A DNA stretch of 64,000 nt from Methylobacterium sp. CB376. Lineage in GTDB: Bacteria; Pseudomonadota; Alphaproteobacteria; Rhizobiales; Beijerinckiaceae. Positions 32,273 through 40,344 of this stretch are shown piece by piece; the stretch's first letter is position 1, and every line of letters begins with the position of its first letter. The notes beneath the pieces are model-generated. The model was given only the letters and a program-made list of their open reading frames with translations, did no database searches and was not told where the DNA came from. Made by a program: the position numbers and the translations under genes. The stretch lies in assembly GCF_029714205.1 (NCBI RefSeq), contig NZ_CP121648.1:1426001-1490000 (forward strand), in the 5' to 3' direction.

Positions 32273-32314
32273 ATGATCACGTCTCGCGCCCCGCGCCGCG
32301 CCGCGGCCGGCTGA
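32273..32314 (+). CDS. 13-codon leader frame before the symporter
   Basis: ATG 32273 has the best ribosome site of the region (GGGAGGAACC). The peptide is MITSRAPRRAAAG and ends 14 bases before the symporter ATG, whose own ribosome site is poor. Translational coupling or attenuation is inferred. It could equally be the remnant of a small partner subunit. Confidence 0.4.
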   Translation: MITSRAPRRAAAG

Positions 32315-32328
32315 CGGACCGGGCCGCC

Positions 32329-33747
32329 ATGCAGCCGAACTGGATCGTGCTGTCGCTCACGCTGGCCTACATGGCCGCGATGGGCGTGATCAGCCTCGTC
32401 GCGCGCCGCCACGCCAGGAGCGCCGGCAGCTTCACCTCGGGGGGCGCGCGCTACCCCGCGGTGCTGATCGGCTTCCTGCTGATGTCCGAGTTCATCGGCA
32501 CCGCGGCGAGCGTCGGCACCACCCAGACGGCCGTGAAGGTCGGCCTCTCGGCGGCCTGGAACATCGCGGCGCTCGGCATCGGCTTCATGCTCTACGCGTT
32601 CTTCCTCGCGGACCGGTTCAAGACGCTCGGCGAGAACACGATCTCGGGCGCCCTGGCGCGGGCCTACGGCCGGCCGACCAAGCTCGCCACCTCGGTGATC
32701 ATGATCTTCGCCCTGCAGATCGTGGCGATCTCGACCTATGCGGGGGGCGGCACCGTCCTGTCGGGGCTGCTGCGGGTCGACCGCAGCACCGCGATCGTCC
32801 TCACCGGGGTGGTGGCGACGCTCTACGTCGGCGTCGGCGGCATGCACTCGGTGATCTACACCAACGTCCTGCACGCCCTCGTCAAGTACATCGGCATCCT
32901 GGTCGCCGCCGTCTTCGCGCTCTCGCAGGTCGGCGGCCTCGGCACCCTGCAGGCGCAGGTCCCGGCCCGGATGTTCGCGGCCGACACGGTCGGGTGGGCG
33001 CAGATCTTCGCGTGGCTCGTGGCGGGGATCGGGGCGGTCTTCTCCACGCAGTACGTGATCCAGGCGATCAACACGGTGGAGGACGGGCGCACGGCCCGGG
33101 CGGCGAGCTTCTGGTGCGCGGTCCTCCTCGTGCCCTTCGGCCTCCTCGCCGCCCTCGTCGGGGTCTGCGGCGGGGTGCTGATGCCGGCCCTGCCGCCGAT
33201 CCAGGTGCTGCCCGCCCTGATCGGCCGGATGGACGACCTCCTCGCCGCGATCGTGGTCGCGGGGCTCGCCGGCTCGCTGTTCGGCACGATCTCCGCCCTC
33301 AGCATCGGGGCGGCGACGCTCCTCTACAAGGACTTCTACCTGCCCCTGCGCGGCGAGGAGGGGCGCGGCGCGCTCGCCTTCGTGCGCGTCGCCACGGTCG
33401 TCGTCGGCCTCGTCCCGATCCCGCTGGCGATCTACGCGCCGGACATCCTGAAGGTCACCTTCCTGGCCAAGTCCCTGCGCACCACGCTGGCGGTCCTGGT
33501 GCTGTTCGCCTTCTACGCGCCCCAGTTCGCCCGGCCGCGCGCCGCCGTCGTCAGCATCCTGTCCTCCCTCGTGCTCACGATCGGCTGGTTCCTGGCGGGC
33601 GATCCCTTCGGAATCGACAACGCCTACGTGGCCCTCGTCATCCCGCTCGTCGTGATGGGGGCCGACCGCCTGCTGGCCCGGCCGAGCCCCGGCGCGCCGG
33701 CCCCGTTGCCGGTGTCCGGGCCGGCCGCGACGCTGCCGCGAAAGTAG
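32329..33747 (+). CDS. Sodium:solute symporter (SSS family)
   Basis: The product is 472 residues from ATG 32329 (MQPNWIVLSLTLAYMAAMG), with about 13 hydrophobic spans. SSS features: the first helix, FTSGGARYPAVLIGFLLMSE (split at residue 45), then FIGTAASVGTTQTAVKVG near the substrate and Na+ site, YVGVGGMHSVIYTNVLHALV, and GTISALSIGAATLLYKDF. It imports an organic solute using the sodium gradient at the inner membrane. An operator identical in plan to those of hmfF and hmfG lies 150 bases upstream, which suggests a furanic or related carboxylate as substrate. An AraC-type gene follows on the same strand. Confidence 0.88.
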   Translation: MQPNWIVLSLTLAYMAAMGVISLVARRHARSAGSFTSGGARYPAVLIGFLLMSEFIGTAASVGTTQTAVKVGLSAAWNIAALGIGFMLYAFFLADRFKTLGENTISGALARAYGRPTKLATSVIMIFALQIVAISTYAGGGTVLSGLLRVDRSTAIVLTGVVATLYVGVGGMHSVIYTNVLHALVKYIGILVAAVFALSQVGGLGTLQAQVPARMFAADTVGWAQIFAWLVAGIGAVFSTQYVIQAINTVEDGRTARAASFWCAVLLVPFGLLAALVGVCGGVLMPALPPIQVLPALIGRMDDLLAAIVVAGLAGSLFGTISALSIGAATLLYKDFYLPLRGEEGRGALAFVRVATVVVGLVPIPLAIYAPDILKVTFLAKSLRTTLAVLVLFAFYAPQFARPRAAVVSILSSLVLTIGWFLAGDPFGIDNAYVALVIPLVVMGADRLLARPSPGAPAPLPVSGPAATLPRK

Positions 33748-33808
33748 AGGCCGCGAATGAGCCCGTCCGCGGCTGGCAGCGGCCGTGGCCGGGTGCTAGA
33801 TTCCGACG

Positions 33809-34666
33809 ATGTCTGAGGCTCTCGAGATCGCGTACGGAGATTTCGGCCGCGTCGCCCTGCTCGACATGGATCGCGGGCTGGTCCGGCACGCCCATCCGCA
33901 TTGTCACGTGCTGCTCAAGGTGGAGGGCGACGACACGCAGTTCCTGGTCGGGGAGCGGGTGGTCAGCCTGACGGACATGCAGGCGGTGCTCGTCAACGCC
34001 TGGGAGACCCACGCCTACCTGCACGATCCGCGCCGCGAGCCGGCGATGATCCTCGCCCTCTACATCGAGCCGGCGTGGCTCGGCGCCTTCCGGCACAATT
34101 GGTCGGCGAGCGGCGCCCCGGGCTTCTTCCACGAGCCCGCCGGGCAGGTGACGGCGCCGATCCGCGCGCTGGTGCGCGACCTCGCCGCCGAGATGGTCTA
34201 CGCGCCCGGGTCGCGGCGCGTGCGCGACGAATTGCTGCCGGGGCTGATGATCGCCCTGATCGAGCGCTTCACGAAGTGGCGCGAGATCGGCACGTCCCTG
34301 CGCGAGGCGAGCCGGTCCGCGCGGGGGGATTGGCGCGTGCGGCGCGCCATCGCGCGGATGCGCGGGGAGGAGGGGCTCGGCCTCGGCGCCGACGCCCTGG
34401 CGCGGGAGGCCGGCCTGTCGCGGGCCCATTTCTACCGCCTGTTCGAGCGGACCACCGGCGCCTCGCCGCACGTCTTCCTGAACGCGATCCGCGTCGAGCG
34501 CGCCGTGGAGGCGATCGTCGGCGGCGACGAGAGCCTCGCGGATCTCGGCACCAAGCTCGGCTTCTCGGCGCCCGCGCATTTCTCGCGCTTCTTCCGCGAC
34601 CATGTCAGCGTGCCGCCGAGCGTCTTCCGCACGATCGTGCGCCGGACCGCCGCCTGCGCGGCCTGA
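33809..34666 (+). CDS. AraC-family transcriptional regulator
   Basis: The product is 285 residues. An N-terminal cupin-like sensing domain (HAHPHCHVLLKVEGDDTQF, LVNAWETHAYLHDPR) and a middle linker precede the two-HTH AraC domain at about 190-275: LGADALAREAGLSRAHFYRL then TTGASPHVFLNAIRVERA, and ADLGTKLGFSAPAHFSRFF. It probably binds a small aromatic or carboxylate ligand. It lies between the symporter and the furoyl-CoA dehydrogenase operon, 62 bases after the symporter, and is a candidate activator of hmfABCDE, which lacks the LysR-type operator. Confidence 0.9.
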   Translation: MSEALEIAYGDFGRVALLDMDRGLVRHAHPHCHVLLKVEGDDTQFLVGERVVSLTDMQAVLVNAWETHAYLHDPRREPAMILALYIEPAWLGAFRHNWSASGAPGFFHEPAGQVTAPIRALVRDLAAEMVYAPGSRRVRDELLPGLMIALIERFTKWREIGTSLREASRSARGDWRVRRAIARMRGEEGLGLGADALAREAGLSRAHFYRLFERTTGASPHVFLNAIRVERAVEAIVGGDESLADLGTKLGFSAPAHFSRFFRDHVSVPPSVFRTIVRRTAACAA

Positions 34667-34717
34667 CCCGCGCGGCGGCGCGTCCCGGGAGCGCTGCCCG
34701 CCGCGTCGAGGACCCCC

Positions 34718-35710
34718 TCAGGGATCGCCGCTCCGCGCCTGGCTCACGAGGCTCGTGAGATCGGACCCGCCCGAGCAGTAATTCTCGGTCCCGGTCAGAA
34801 AGACGTTCCCGACGGCCGACACGACCGCGACCACGAAGGGACCGTCGGACCAGAACCCGAACATCGGCCCGCCGGACTGGCCCGGCATCAGGTCGGCCGC
34901 GGTCGTCATCGCCCGGCCGGAGCCGTAATCCCACGCGTCCTCGTCGAGCTTCTTGTTGCGCTGGTAGATCGGGAACAGGCCCGCCGACACGTCGTCCGGA
35001 TAGCCGATGTTCCACCACCAATCCTCCTCGTCCCAGGCGCTGTCGTAGGTGCGCACGCCCATCCAGCCGAAGCGGTCGCCCAGGCGCTGATCGACCACCA
35101 GGACCGCGTAATCCTCGTCGACCGTGCTGGCGCCGGGATCGCCGGTGATCTTGGTGAAGGTCCACCGCCGGACGGTCCTGGCGGTCGCCGCGGCGGTCGC
35201 GCCGGCCCGGTGCACCTCGATCGTCTCGGCGGTGCCGCCCCAATTCACCACGTGGCTCGCCGTCAGGACGTGGCGCGGGCCGACGAGCACGCCCGACCCG
35301 GTCTTCCCGGAACTCAGGATCTTGCACACGCAGCCCCACGGGTACCGGGTGTCGTCGTAGCTCCGCCGGTCGTCCTCCCCCCAGACGACGAGCGGGTCGA
35401 CCGGGATCCCGCGATGGACCAGGCGGGGCGGCAGCCTTCGGGGTGCCTGCACCGGCCTCACGGCGGACGAGACCCAGGCCGGGCGATGCGGCGCGATGCG
35501 CTCGCGCGGGCTGCCCATCCCCTTGCGCGTCGTCTGGTCCGGGACCGCCCTGGCGACGGAGAGGTCGGACCAGAGGTGGCGCAGGGTCTCCGGCACCGGC
35601 TCGCTCGCCTCGATGCACGGATCCCGGTCGCGCAACTCGTCCCAGGTCAGCGGCCTCTCCTCGCGCCGCGCCCGGGCGGGCTGCGGCGGGCCCGAATTGT
35701 CCAGATTCAT
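34718..35710 (-). CDS. Trypsin-like serine protease without a visible signal peptide
   Basis: The product is 330 residues from ATG 35710, with GAGGGG six bases upstream; 35776 is an alternative. A 120-residue charged N-terminus precedes a chymotrypsin-fold domain: His153 in HVLTASHVVNWGG, Asp200 in TVDEDYAVLVV, Ser279 in MPGQSGGPMFG. The triad order H-D-S and the glutamyl-endopeptidase-like GxSGGP block fit the S1/S1B family. No signal peptide is seen, so it is either cytoplasmic or exported by another route. It is inserted on the opposite strand between the AraC gene and hmfA and has no obvious link to furan catabolism. Confidence 0.85.
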   Translation of the reverse strand: MNLDNSGPPQPARARREERPLTWDELRDRDPCIEASEPVPETLRHLWSDLSVARAVPDQTTRKGMGSPRERIAPHRPAWVSSAVRPVQAPRRLPPRLVHRGIPVDPLVVWGEDDRRSYDDTRYPWGCVCKILSSGKTGSGVLVGPRHVLTASHVVNWGGTAETIEVHRAGATAAATARTVRRWTFTKITGDPGASTVDEDYAVLVVDQRLGDRFGWMGVRTYDSAWDEEDWWWNIGYPDDVSAGLFPIYQRNKKLDEDAWDYGSGRAMTTAADLMPGQSGGPMFGFWSDGPFVVAVVSAVGNVFLTGTENYCSGGSDLTSLVSQARSGDP

Positions 35711-35944
35711 GTCCGACCCCTCGATCCGGTGCTCTGCGGAGGGGAGGATCGGACCATAGTTGAGGATCGGCAGCATCCCCGGATCGAAGGACAGATCTGA
35801 TCGGGCCTCCGGCGAGGACGCGGCCGCGGATCGGCCCGCGCGGCCGCCCCGCTCGGATTTTGAGACGTTTCGGTAAGTCGTGAGACGGGCGCGCCTCACG
35901 GCCCGCCGGCGCCCGGAGGCAGATTGTCCGCGACGAGGCCTGCC

Positions 35945-36015
35945 AAGAGGCTCGGGTCAAAGAGGCTCGGGTCAAAGAGACTCGGGTCAAAGAGACTCGG
36001 GTCAAGAGCCTCGGG
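35945..36015. repeat. Tandem repeat, four 15-bp units plus a degenerate fifth
   Basis: Units AAGAGGCTCGGGTCA (twice) and AAGAGACTCGGGTCA (twice) run from 35945 to 36004, followed by AGAGCCTCGGG. The array ends 15-20 bases before the probable TTG start of hmfA, right against its ribosome site (GAGGAAG). Copy number could affect hmfA expression. Confidence 0.93.
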
Positions 36016-36029
36016 CGAGGAAGCGAGCA

Positions 36030-38996
36030 TTGGGCATCGAGCAACGCCGCTCCGTCGGGCAGTCGGTCGAGCGCGTCGAGGACGCGGCTCTCCTGTCCGG
36101 ACGCGGCCGCTACATCGACGATCTCGGGCACAGGCCGGGCACGCTGCACGCGGCAATCCTGCGCTCGCCGCACGCGCACGCGGACATTCTCGCCATCGAC
36201 GCCGCGGCCGCCCGGGCGCTTCCGGGCGTGGCGGCGGTGCTCACCGGGAGCGACCTCCTCGACCTCGCCGGGCCCCTCGTGCCGGCCCTGCGCGCCGCCG
36301 TCGACGCGCGCGCGATCGCGGTCGACCGGGTCCGCTACGTCGGCGAGCCGGTCGCCGTCGTGCTGGCGCAGGACCGCTACCTCGCCGAGGACGGCTGCGA
36401 CCTGATCGAGGTCGCCTACCGGGCCCGTCCCGCCGTCATCGACCCGCTGGCGGCGCTGGAGCCGGACGCCCCGGTGCTGCACGAGGGCGTGGGCCGCAAC
36501 CTCGTCAGCGACCGCTCCTTCCGGTACGGCGACCCGGAGACCGCCTTCGCGCAGGCCCACCGCACCCTCTCGGTGACGGTCCGCTACCCGCGCAACACCG
36601 GCTCGCCGATGGAGACCTACGGGGTCCTCGCCGAGTACGACCCGGGCGACGGGTCCTACGACATCCTCGCCAACTTCCAGGGGCCTTTCAGCATCCACGC
36701 GGTGATGGCCCGCGCGCTCAAGGTCCCGGGCAACCGCCTGCGCCTGCGCACGCCGCCGGATTCCGGCGGCAGCTTCGGGGTCAAGCAGGGGGTCGCGCCC
36801 TACGCGGTCCTGATCGCCGCCGCCGCCCGGGCGGTCGGACGGCCGGTCAAGTGGATCGAGGACCGGATGGAGCACCTCGCCGCCTCGGTCTCGGCGACGA
36901 ACCGCGTCACCACCCTGACGGCGGGGTTCGACGGGGAGGGCCGCATCGCCGTCCTCGACTGGGACCAGGTGGAGGATTGCGGCGCCACCCTGCGCGCGCC
37001 GGAGCCGGCGACCCTCTACCGGATGCACGGCAACATGACGGGCGCCTACGCGATCCGGCACGTGCGCATCCGCAACCGGGTGGTGCTCACCAACAAGACG
37101 CCGACCGGCCTCGTGCGCGGCTTCGGCGGCCCGCAGGTCTACTACCCGCTCGAGCGCCTCGTGCAGCGCATCGCCGCGACGCTCGGCCTCGACCCGCTCG
37201 ACGTGATCCGCCGCAACCTGATCCCGGCCGACGCCTTCCCGTACCGGACCGCGACCGGGGCGCTCTACGATTCGGGCGACTACCCGCGCGCCCTCGACGA
37301 GGCGGTCCGGGACGGCGACCTCGCGGTCCTGCGCCGCCGCCGCGACGAGGCCCGGGCGGCGGGCCGGCTCTACGGCATCGGCTTCACGGCCGCGGTCGAG
37401 CCCAGCGTCTCGAACATGGGCTACATCACCACGGTGCTGAGCGCCGCCGAGCGGGCCAAGGCCGGCCCGAAGAACGGCGCCCAGGCCACCGCGACCCTCA
37501 CCCTCGACCCGGTCGGCTCGGTGACCGTGCAGGTCGCCTCCGTGCCCCAGGGCCAGGGCCACCGCACCGTGCTCGCCCAGGTGGTGGCGGACGTCCTCGG
37601 CATCCCGATGGATCAGGTGCGGGTGACGGCCGACCTCGACACCGCCAAGGACGCGTGGTCGATCGCCTCGGGCAACTATTCCAGCCGCTTTGCCGCCGCG
37701 GTCGCCGGGGTGGCGCACCAGGCCGCCACGCGCCTGCGCGCGCGCCTCGCCCAGGTCGCGGCGGCCCAGCTCAACGTGCGGGCCGAGGACCTCGTCTTCG
37801 CGGGCGGCCGCGTCGCCTCGCGCACGAACCCGGACGCCGCCCTCCCCTTCGCGCGCGTCGCCGCGACGAGCCACTGGTCGCCCGGCCTCGTGCCGGACGA
37901 GGTCGGCGCCGTCATCCGCGAGACCGCCTTCTGGTCGCCGCCCGAACTGACCGCGCCGGACCCGGCCGACGCGGTCAATTCCTCCCTCTGCCACGGCTTC
38001 ATCTTCGATTTCTGCGGCGTCGAGGTCGATCCGGTGACCGGCAAGCTCGCCGTCGACCGCTACGTCTCGATGCACGATTGCGGCCGGATCCTGCATCCCG
38101 GGATGGTCGAGGGGCAGGTGCGCGGCGGCTTCGCGCAGGCCCTGGGCGCGGCCGTCTACGAGGAATTGTCCTACGGCGAGGACGGGGCCTTCCTGGCCGG
38201 GACCTTCGCCGACTACCTCCTGCCGACCGCGACCGAGATCCCGGACCTCACCGTCCTGCACCTCGAGAGCCCCTCGCCCTTCACGCCGCTCGGCGCCAAG
38301 GGGGTCGGGGAGGGCAATTGCATGTCGACGCCGGTCTGCCTCGCCAACGCGGTCGCGGACGCGCTCGGCGTCGAGACCATCGACCTGCCCCTGACCCCGG
38401 CCAAGCTCGCGGCCCTGGCCGCGGGCGGCGACGAGCCCGCCCCGCCGGAGGGCCGCGCCGCGGCGGCCGCCCGGCCCGGCGACCGCACCATGCGGGGCGA
38501 GGGCGCCGCCGCGGTCGCGGCCCCTCCCGAGGCGGTCTGGGCGATGCTCCTCGATCCCGCCGTGCTGACCTCGGTCATCCCCGGCGCGCACGGGGTGCGC
38601 AAGCTGTCGGACACGCATTTCCGCGCCGACGTCACCCTCGGCGTCGGCCCCGTGAAGGGGCGCTACAAGGCCGACATCACGCTCTCCGACCTCGATCCGC
38701 CCCGCGCCGCCACCCTCGCCGGCGCGGTGACGGGGGCGCTCGGCAATGGCGGCGGGCGCGGGCGGATCACCCTGGAGCCGGACGGCCGGGGCGGCACCCG
38801 GATCGGCTACACCTACGAGGCCTCGGTCGGCGGCAAGGTCGCGGCGGTGGGCGGGCGGCTCCTCGACGGGGCGGCCCGGGTGATCATCGGCGGGTTCTTT
38901 GCGGCGCTCGCCCGCCGGGCCGGCGGGGGCGCGGCCGCGGGCGGCGCGCCCGGCCTCCTGCGCCGCCTCCTCGCGATGCTCGGGATCTCGGCATGA
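36030..38996 (+). CDS. hmfA: 2-furoyl-CoA dehydrogenase, molybdenum large subunit fused to a CoxG-like domain
   Basis: The product is 988 residues from a TTG at 36030 (GAGGAAG 7 bases upstream); a GTG at 35880 would translate through the tandem repeat. Residues 1-800 are a xanthine-dehydrogenase/CoxL-type large subunit: SVERVEDAALLSGRGRYIDD, PPDSGGSFGVKQG, LVRGFGGPQVYYPLERL at the molybdopterin site, and the catalytic Glu in GAKGVGEGNCMSTP. Residues about 830-965 form an SRPBCC domain like CoxG (AVLTSVIPGAHGVRKLSD, GPVKGRYKADITLSDLDPP). HmfA hydroxylates 2-furoyl-CoA at C5. Assignment rests on the whole hmfABCDE order; a CO-dehydrogenase is excluded by the lack of AYRCSFR. Confidence 0.82.
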   Translation: MGIEQRRSVGQSVERVEDAALLSGRGRYIDDLGHRPGTLHAAILRSPHAHADILAIDAAAARALPGVAAVLTGSDLLDLAGPLVPALRAAVDARAIAVDRVRYVGEPVAVVLAQDRYLAEDGCDLIEVAYRARPAVIDPLAALEPDAPVLHEGVGRNLVSDRSFRYGDPETAFAQAHRTLSVTVRYPRNTGSPMETYGVLAEYDPGDGSYDILANFQGPFSIHAVMARALKVPGNRLRLRTPPDSGGSFGVKQGVAPYAVLIAAAARAVGRPVKWIEDRMEHLAASVSATNRVTTLTAGFDGEGRIAVLDWDQVEDCGATLRAPEPATLYRMHGNMTGAYAIRHVRIRNRVVLTNKTPTGLVRGFGGPQVYYPLERLVQRIAATLGLDPLDVIRRNLIPADAFPYRTATGALYDSGDYPRALDEAVRDGDLAVLRRRRDEARAAGRLYGIGFTAAVEPSVSNMGYITTVLSAAERAKAGPKNGAQATATLTLDPVGSVTVQVASVPQGQGHRTVLAQVVADVLGIPMDQVRVTADLDTAKDAWSIASGNYSSRFAAAVAGVAHQAATRLRARLAQVAAAQLNVRAEDLVFAGGRVASRTNPDAALPFARVAATSHWSPGLVPDEVGAVIRETAFWSPPELTAPDPADAVNSSLCHGFIFDFCGVEVDPVTGKLAVDRYVSMHDCGRILHPGMVEGQVRGGFAQALGAAVYEELSYGEDGAFLAGTFADYLLPTATEIPDLTVLHLESPSPFTPLGAKGVGEGNCMSTPVCLANAVADALGVETIDLPLTPAKLAALAAGGDEPAPPEGRAAAAARPGDRTMRGEGAAAVAAPPEAVWAMLLDPAVLTSVIPGAHGVRKLSDTHFRADVTLGVGPVKGRYKADITLSDLDPPRAATLAGAVTGALGNGGGRGRITLEPDGRGGTRIGYTYEASVGGKVAAVGGRLLDGAARVIIGGFFAALARRAGGGAAAGGAPGLLRRLLAMLGISA

Positions 38997-39832
38997 AGCC
39001 CGCCCGCTTCGACTACCTGCGCGCCGAGAGCCTCGACGAGGCCCTGCAGGCGCTGGCCCGCCACGGCGACGAGGCCCGGATCATCGCCGGGGGCCAGTCC
39101 CTCGTGCCGATGCTGAACATGCGGCTGACCAAGCCCGCCCTCCTCGTCGACGTGATGCGGATCGAGGCCCTGCGCGCGCCCCGGCGCGCCGACGGCGCCC
39201 TCGTGGTGCCGGCGGGCGTGAGGCAGGCCGCCCTCCTCGACCGGCCGGGCTTCGCCGAGGCGCAGCCCCTCCTCGCCGCCGCGATGCCCTGGGTGGGCCA
39301 CGTCCAGACCCGGGCCCGCGGCACGCTCTGCGGCTCCGTCGCCCACGCGGATCCGAGCGCCGAGATCCCGCTCTGCCTCGTCGCCCTCGGGGGCGAGGTG
39401 CACCTGCGCTCGGCCAAGCGGGCGCGGCGCGTGCCCGCGGAGACGTTCTTCGCCGGCATGATGGTGACCGACCGGGCCGACGACGAACTCGTCGAGGCGG
39501 TCGGCCTGCCCGCGCGCGCCCCGGGCACGGGCTACGCCTTCGCGGAGGTGGGCCGGCGCCACGGCGACTTCGCCATCGTGGCCTGCGCGGCCGTCGTGGA
39601 CGGCGCGCGCATGCGCCTCGCGGTCGGCGGCGTCGCCGACCGGCCGACCGCCCGCGACTGGCCCGCGCTCGACGGGGCGGCCCTCGACGACGCGCTCAAC
39701 GCCTTCGCGTGGGACCTCGGCGCGGGCGACGACGTCCACGCCACGGCCCGCTACCGCCGCGACCTCGTGCGCCGCCTCGGCCGCCGGGTTCTGGACCACG
39801 CCGCAGAGGAGGCGCGCCGATGCCGAAGCTAG
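38993..39832 (+). CDS. hmfB: 2-furoyl-CoA dehydrogenase, FAD-binding medium subunit
   Basis: The product is 279 residues; ATGA overlap with hmfA. It has the CoxM/XDH-FAD fold: FDYLRAESLDEALQALARHG, the FAD pyrophosphate loop IIAGGQSLVPMLNMRLTKP, then the second loop ARGTLCGSVAHADPSAEIP and a C-terminal domain with GRRHGDFAIVACAA. It passes electrons from the iron-sulphur subunit to an acceptor. It lacks an extra Fe-S insertion. Translationally coupled on both sides. Confidence 0.88.
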   Translation: MKPARFDYLRAESLDEALQALARHGDEARIIAGGQSLVPMLNMRLTKPALLVDVMRIEALRAPRRADGALVVPAGVRQAALLDRPGFAEAQPLLAAAMPWVGHVQTRARGTLCGSVAHADPSAEIPLCLVALGGEVHLRSAKRARRVPAETFFAGMMVTDRADDELVEAVGLPARAPGTGYAFAEVGRRHGDFAIVACAAVVDGARMRLAVGGVADRPTARDWPALDGAALDDALNAFAWDLGAGDDVHATARYRRDLVRRLGRRVLDHAAEEARRCRS

Positions 39833-40344
39833 GGGCGGGAGCCCGCCACGCGGTCGCCTTCACGCTGAACGGCAGCCCGGTTCGGGTCGAGGTCGAGCCG
39901 CGCACGCTGCTGACCGATGCCCTGCGCCACGGGCTCGGGATGACCGGCACCCATGTCGGCTGCGAGCACGGCGTCTGCGGCGCCTGCACGGTGACGATCG
40001 ACGGCGCGTCGGCCCGGGCCTGCCTGACCCTCGCGGTCGCGGTCGAGGGCTGCGACCTCACCACCGTCGAGGGGCTGGCGCCGGAGCCCGGACGGCTCGG
40101 CCTGCTCCAGGCGGCCTTCCGGCGCCACCACGCCCTGCAATGCGGCTTCTGCACGGCCGGCATCCTGATGTCGCTCGACGCCTATCTGCGCCGGCACCCG
40201 CGCGCGTCGCGGGCGGACCTCACCGAGGTGATCGGCGGCCATCTCTGCCGCTGCACCGGCTACGCCCCGATCATCGAGGCCGCCTGCGAAGCCGCCGCCG
40301 CCCTGCGCGGCGACGCGATCGAGGAGACCCCATCCCATGCTTGA
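39820..40344 (+). CDS. hmfC: 2-furoyl-CoA dehydrogenase, [2Fe-2S] small subunit
   Basis: The product is 174 residues from ATG 39820, overlapping hmfB by 13 bases. The plant-type ferredoxin cluster is bound by Cys48, Cys53, Cys56 and Cys68 (GCEHGVCGACTV ... ARACL). The second cluster by Cys108, Cys111, Cys143 and Cys145 (QCGFCTAGI, HLCRCTGY). It bridges the molybdenum centre and FAD. Length and motifs match the CoxS/HcrC-type small subunits. Confidence 0.92.
   Translation: MPKLGAGARHAVAFTLNGSPVRVEVEPRTLLTDALRHGLGMTGTHVGCEHGVCGACTVTIDGASARACLTLAVAVEGCDLTTVEGLAPEPGRLGLLQAAFRRHHALQCGFCTAGILMSLDAYLRRHPRASRADLTEVIGGHLCRCTGYAPIIEAACEAAAALRGDAIEETPSHA

Noticed and set aside
31922-32314. 130-codon plus-strand frame before the symporter
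   Set aside because: Mostly antisense to the SDR remnant and through the operator. Only the last 13 codons, with their own strong ribosome site, are kept as a leader frame.
35880-36029. GTG start at 35880 for hmfA
   Set aside because: It would translate the 15-bp tandem array into RGSGQ/RDSGQ repeats and has no ribosome site; TTG 36030 has GAGGAAG at proper distance and starts next to the family's usual N-terminus.
34605-38618. 1337-codon open frame on the minus strand across hmfA and the protease
   Set aside because: Antisense shadow. The real proteins on these bases have clear motifs. The shadow is dominated by Arg, Gly, Ala, Asp and His, as expected when reading GC-rich codons backwards, and includes repeat DNA.
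36030-40344. Aerobic carbon monoxide dehydrogenase (coxLMS)
   Set aside because: The active-site loop AYRCSFR of form I CoxL is absent (LVRGFGGPQ instead). The genes are followed by a CoA ligase and crotonase, and UbiD/UbiX/GMC genes lie close, which fits furoyl-CoA dehydrogenase better.
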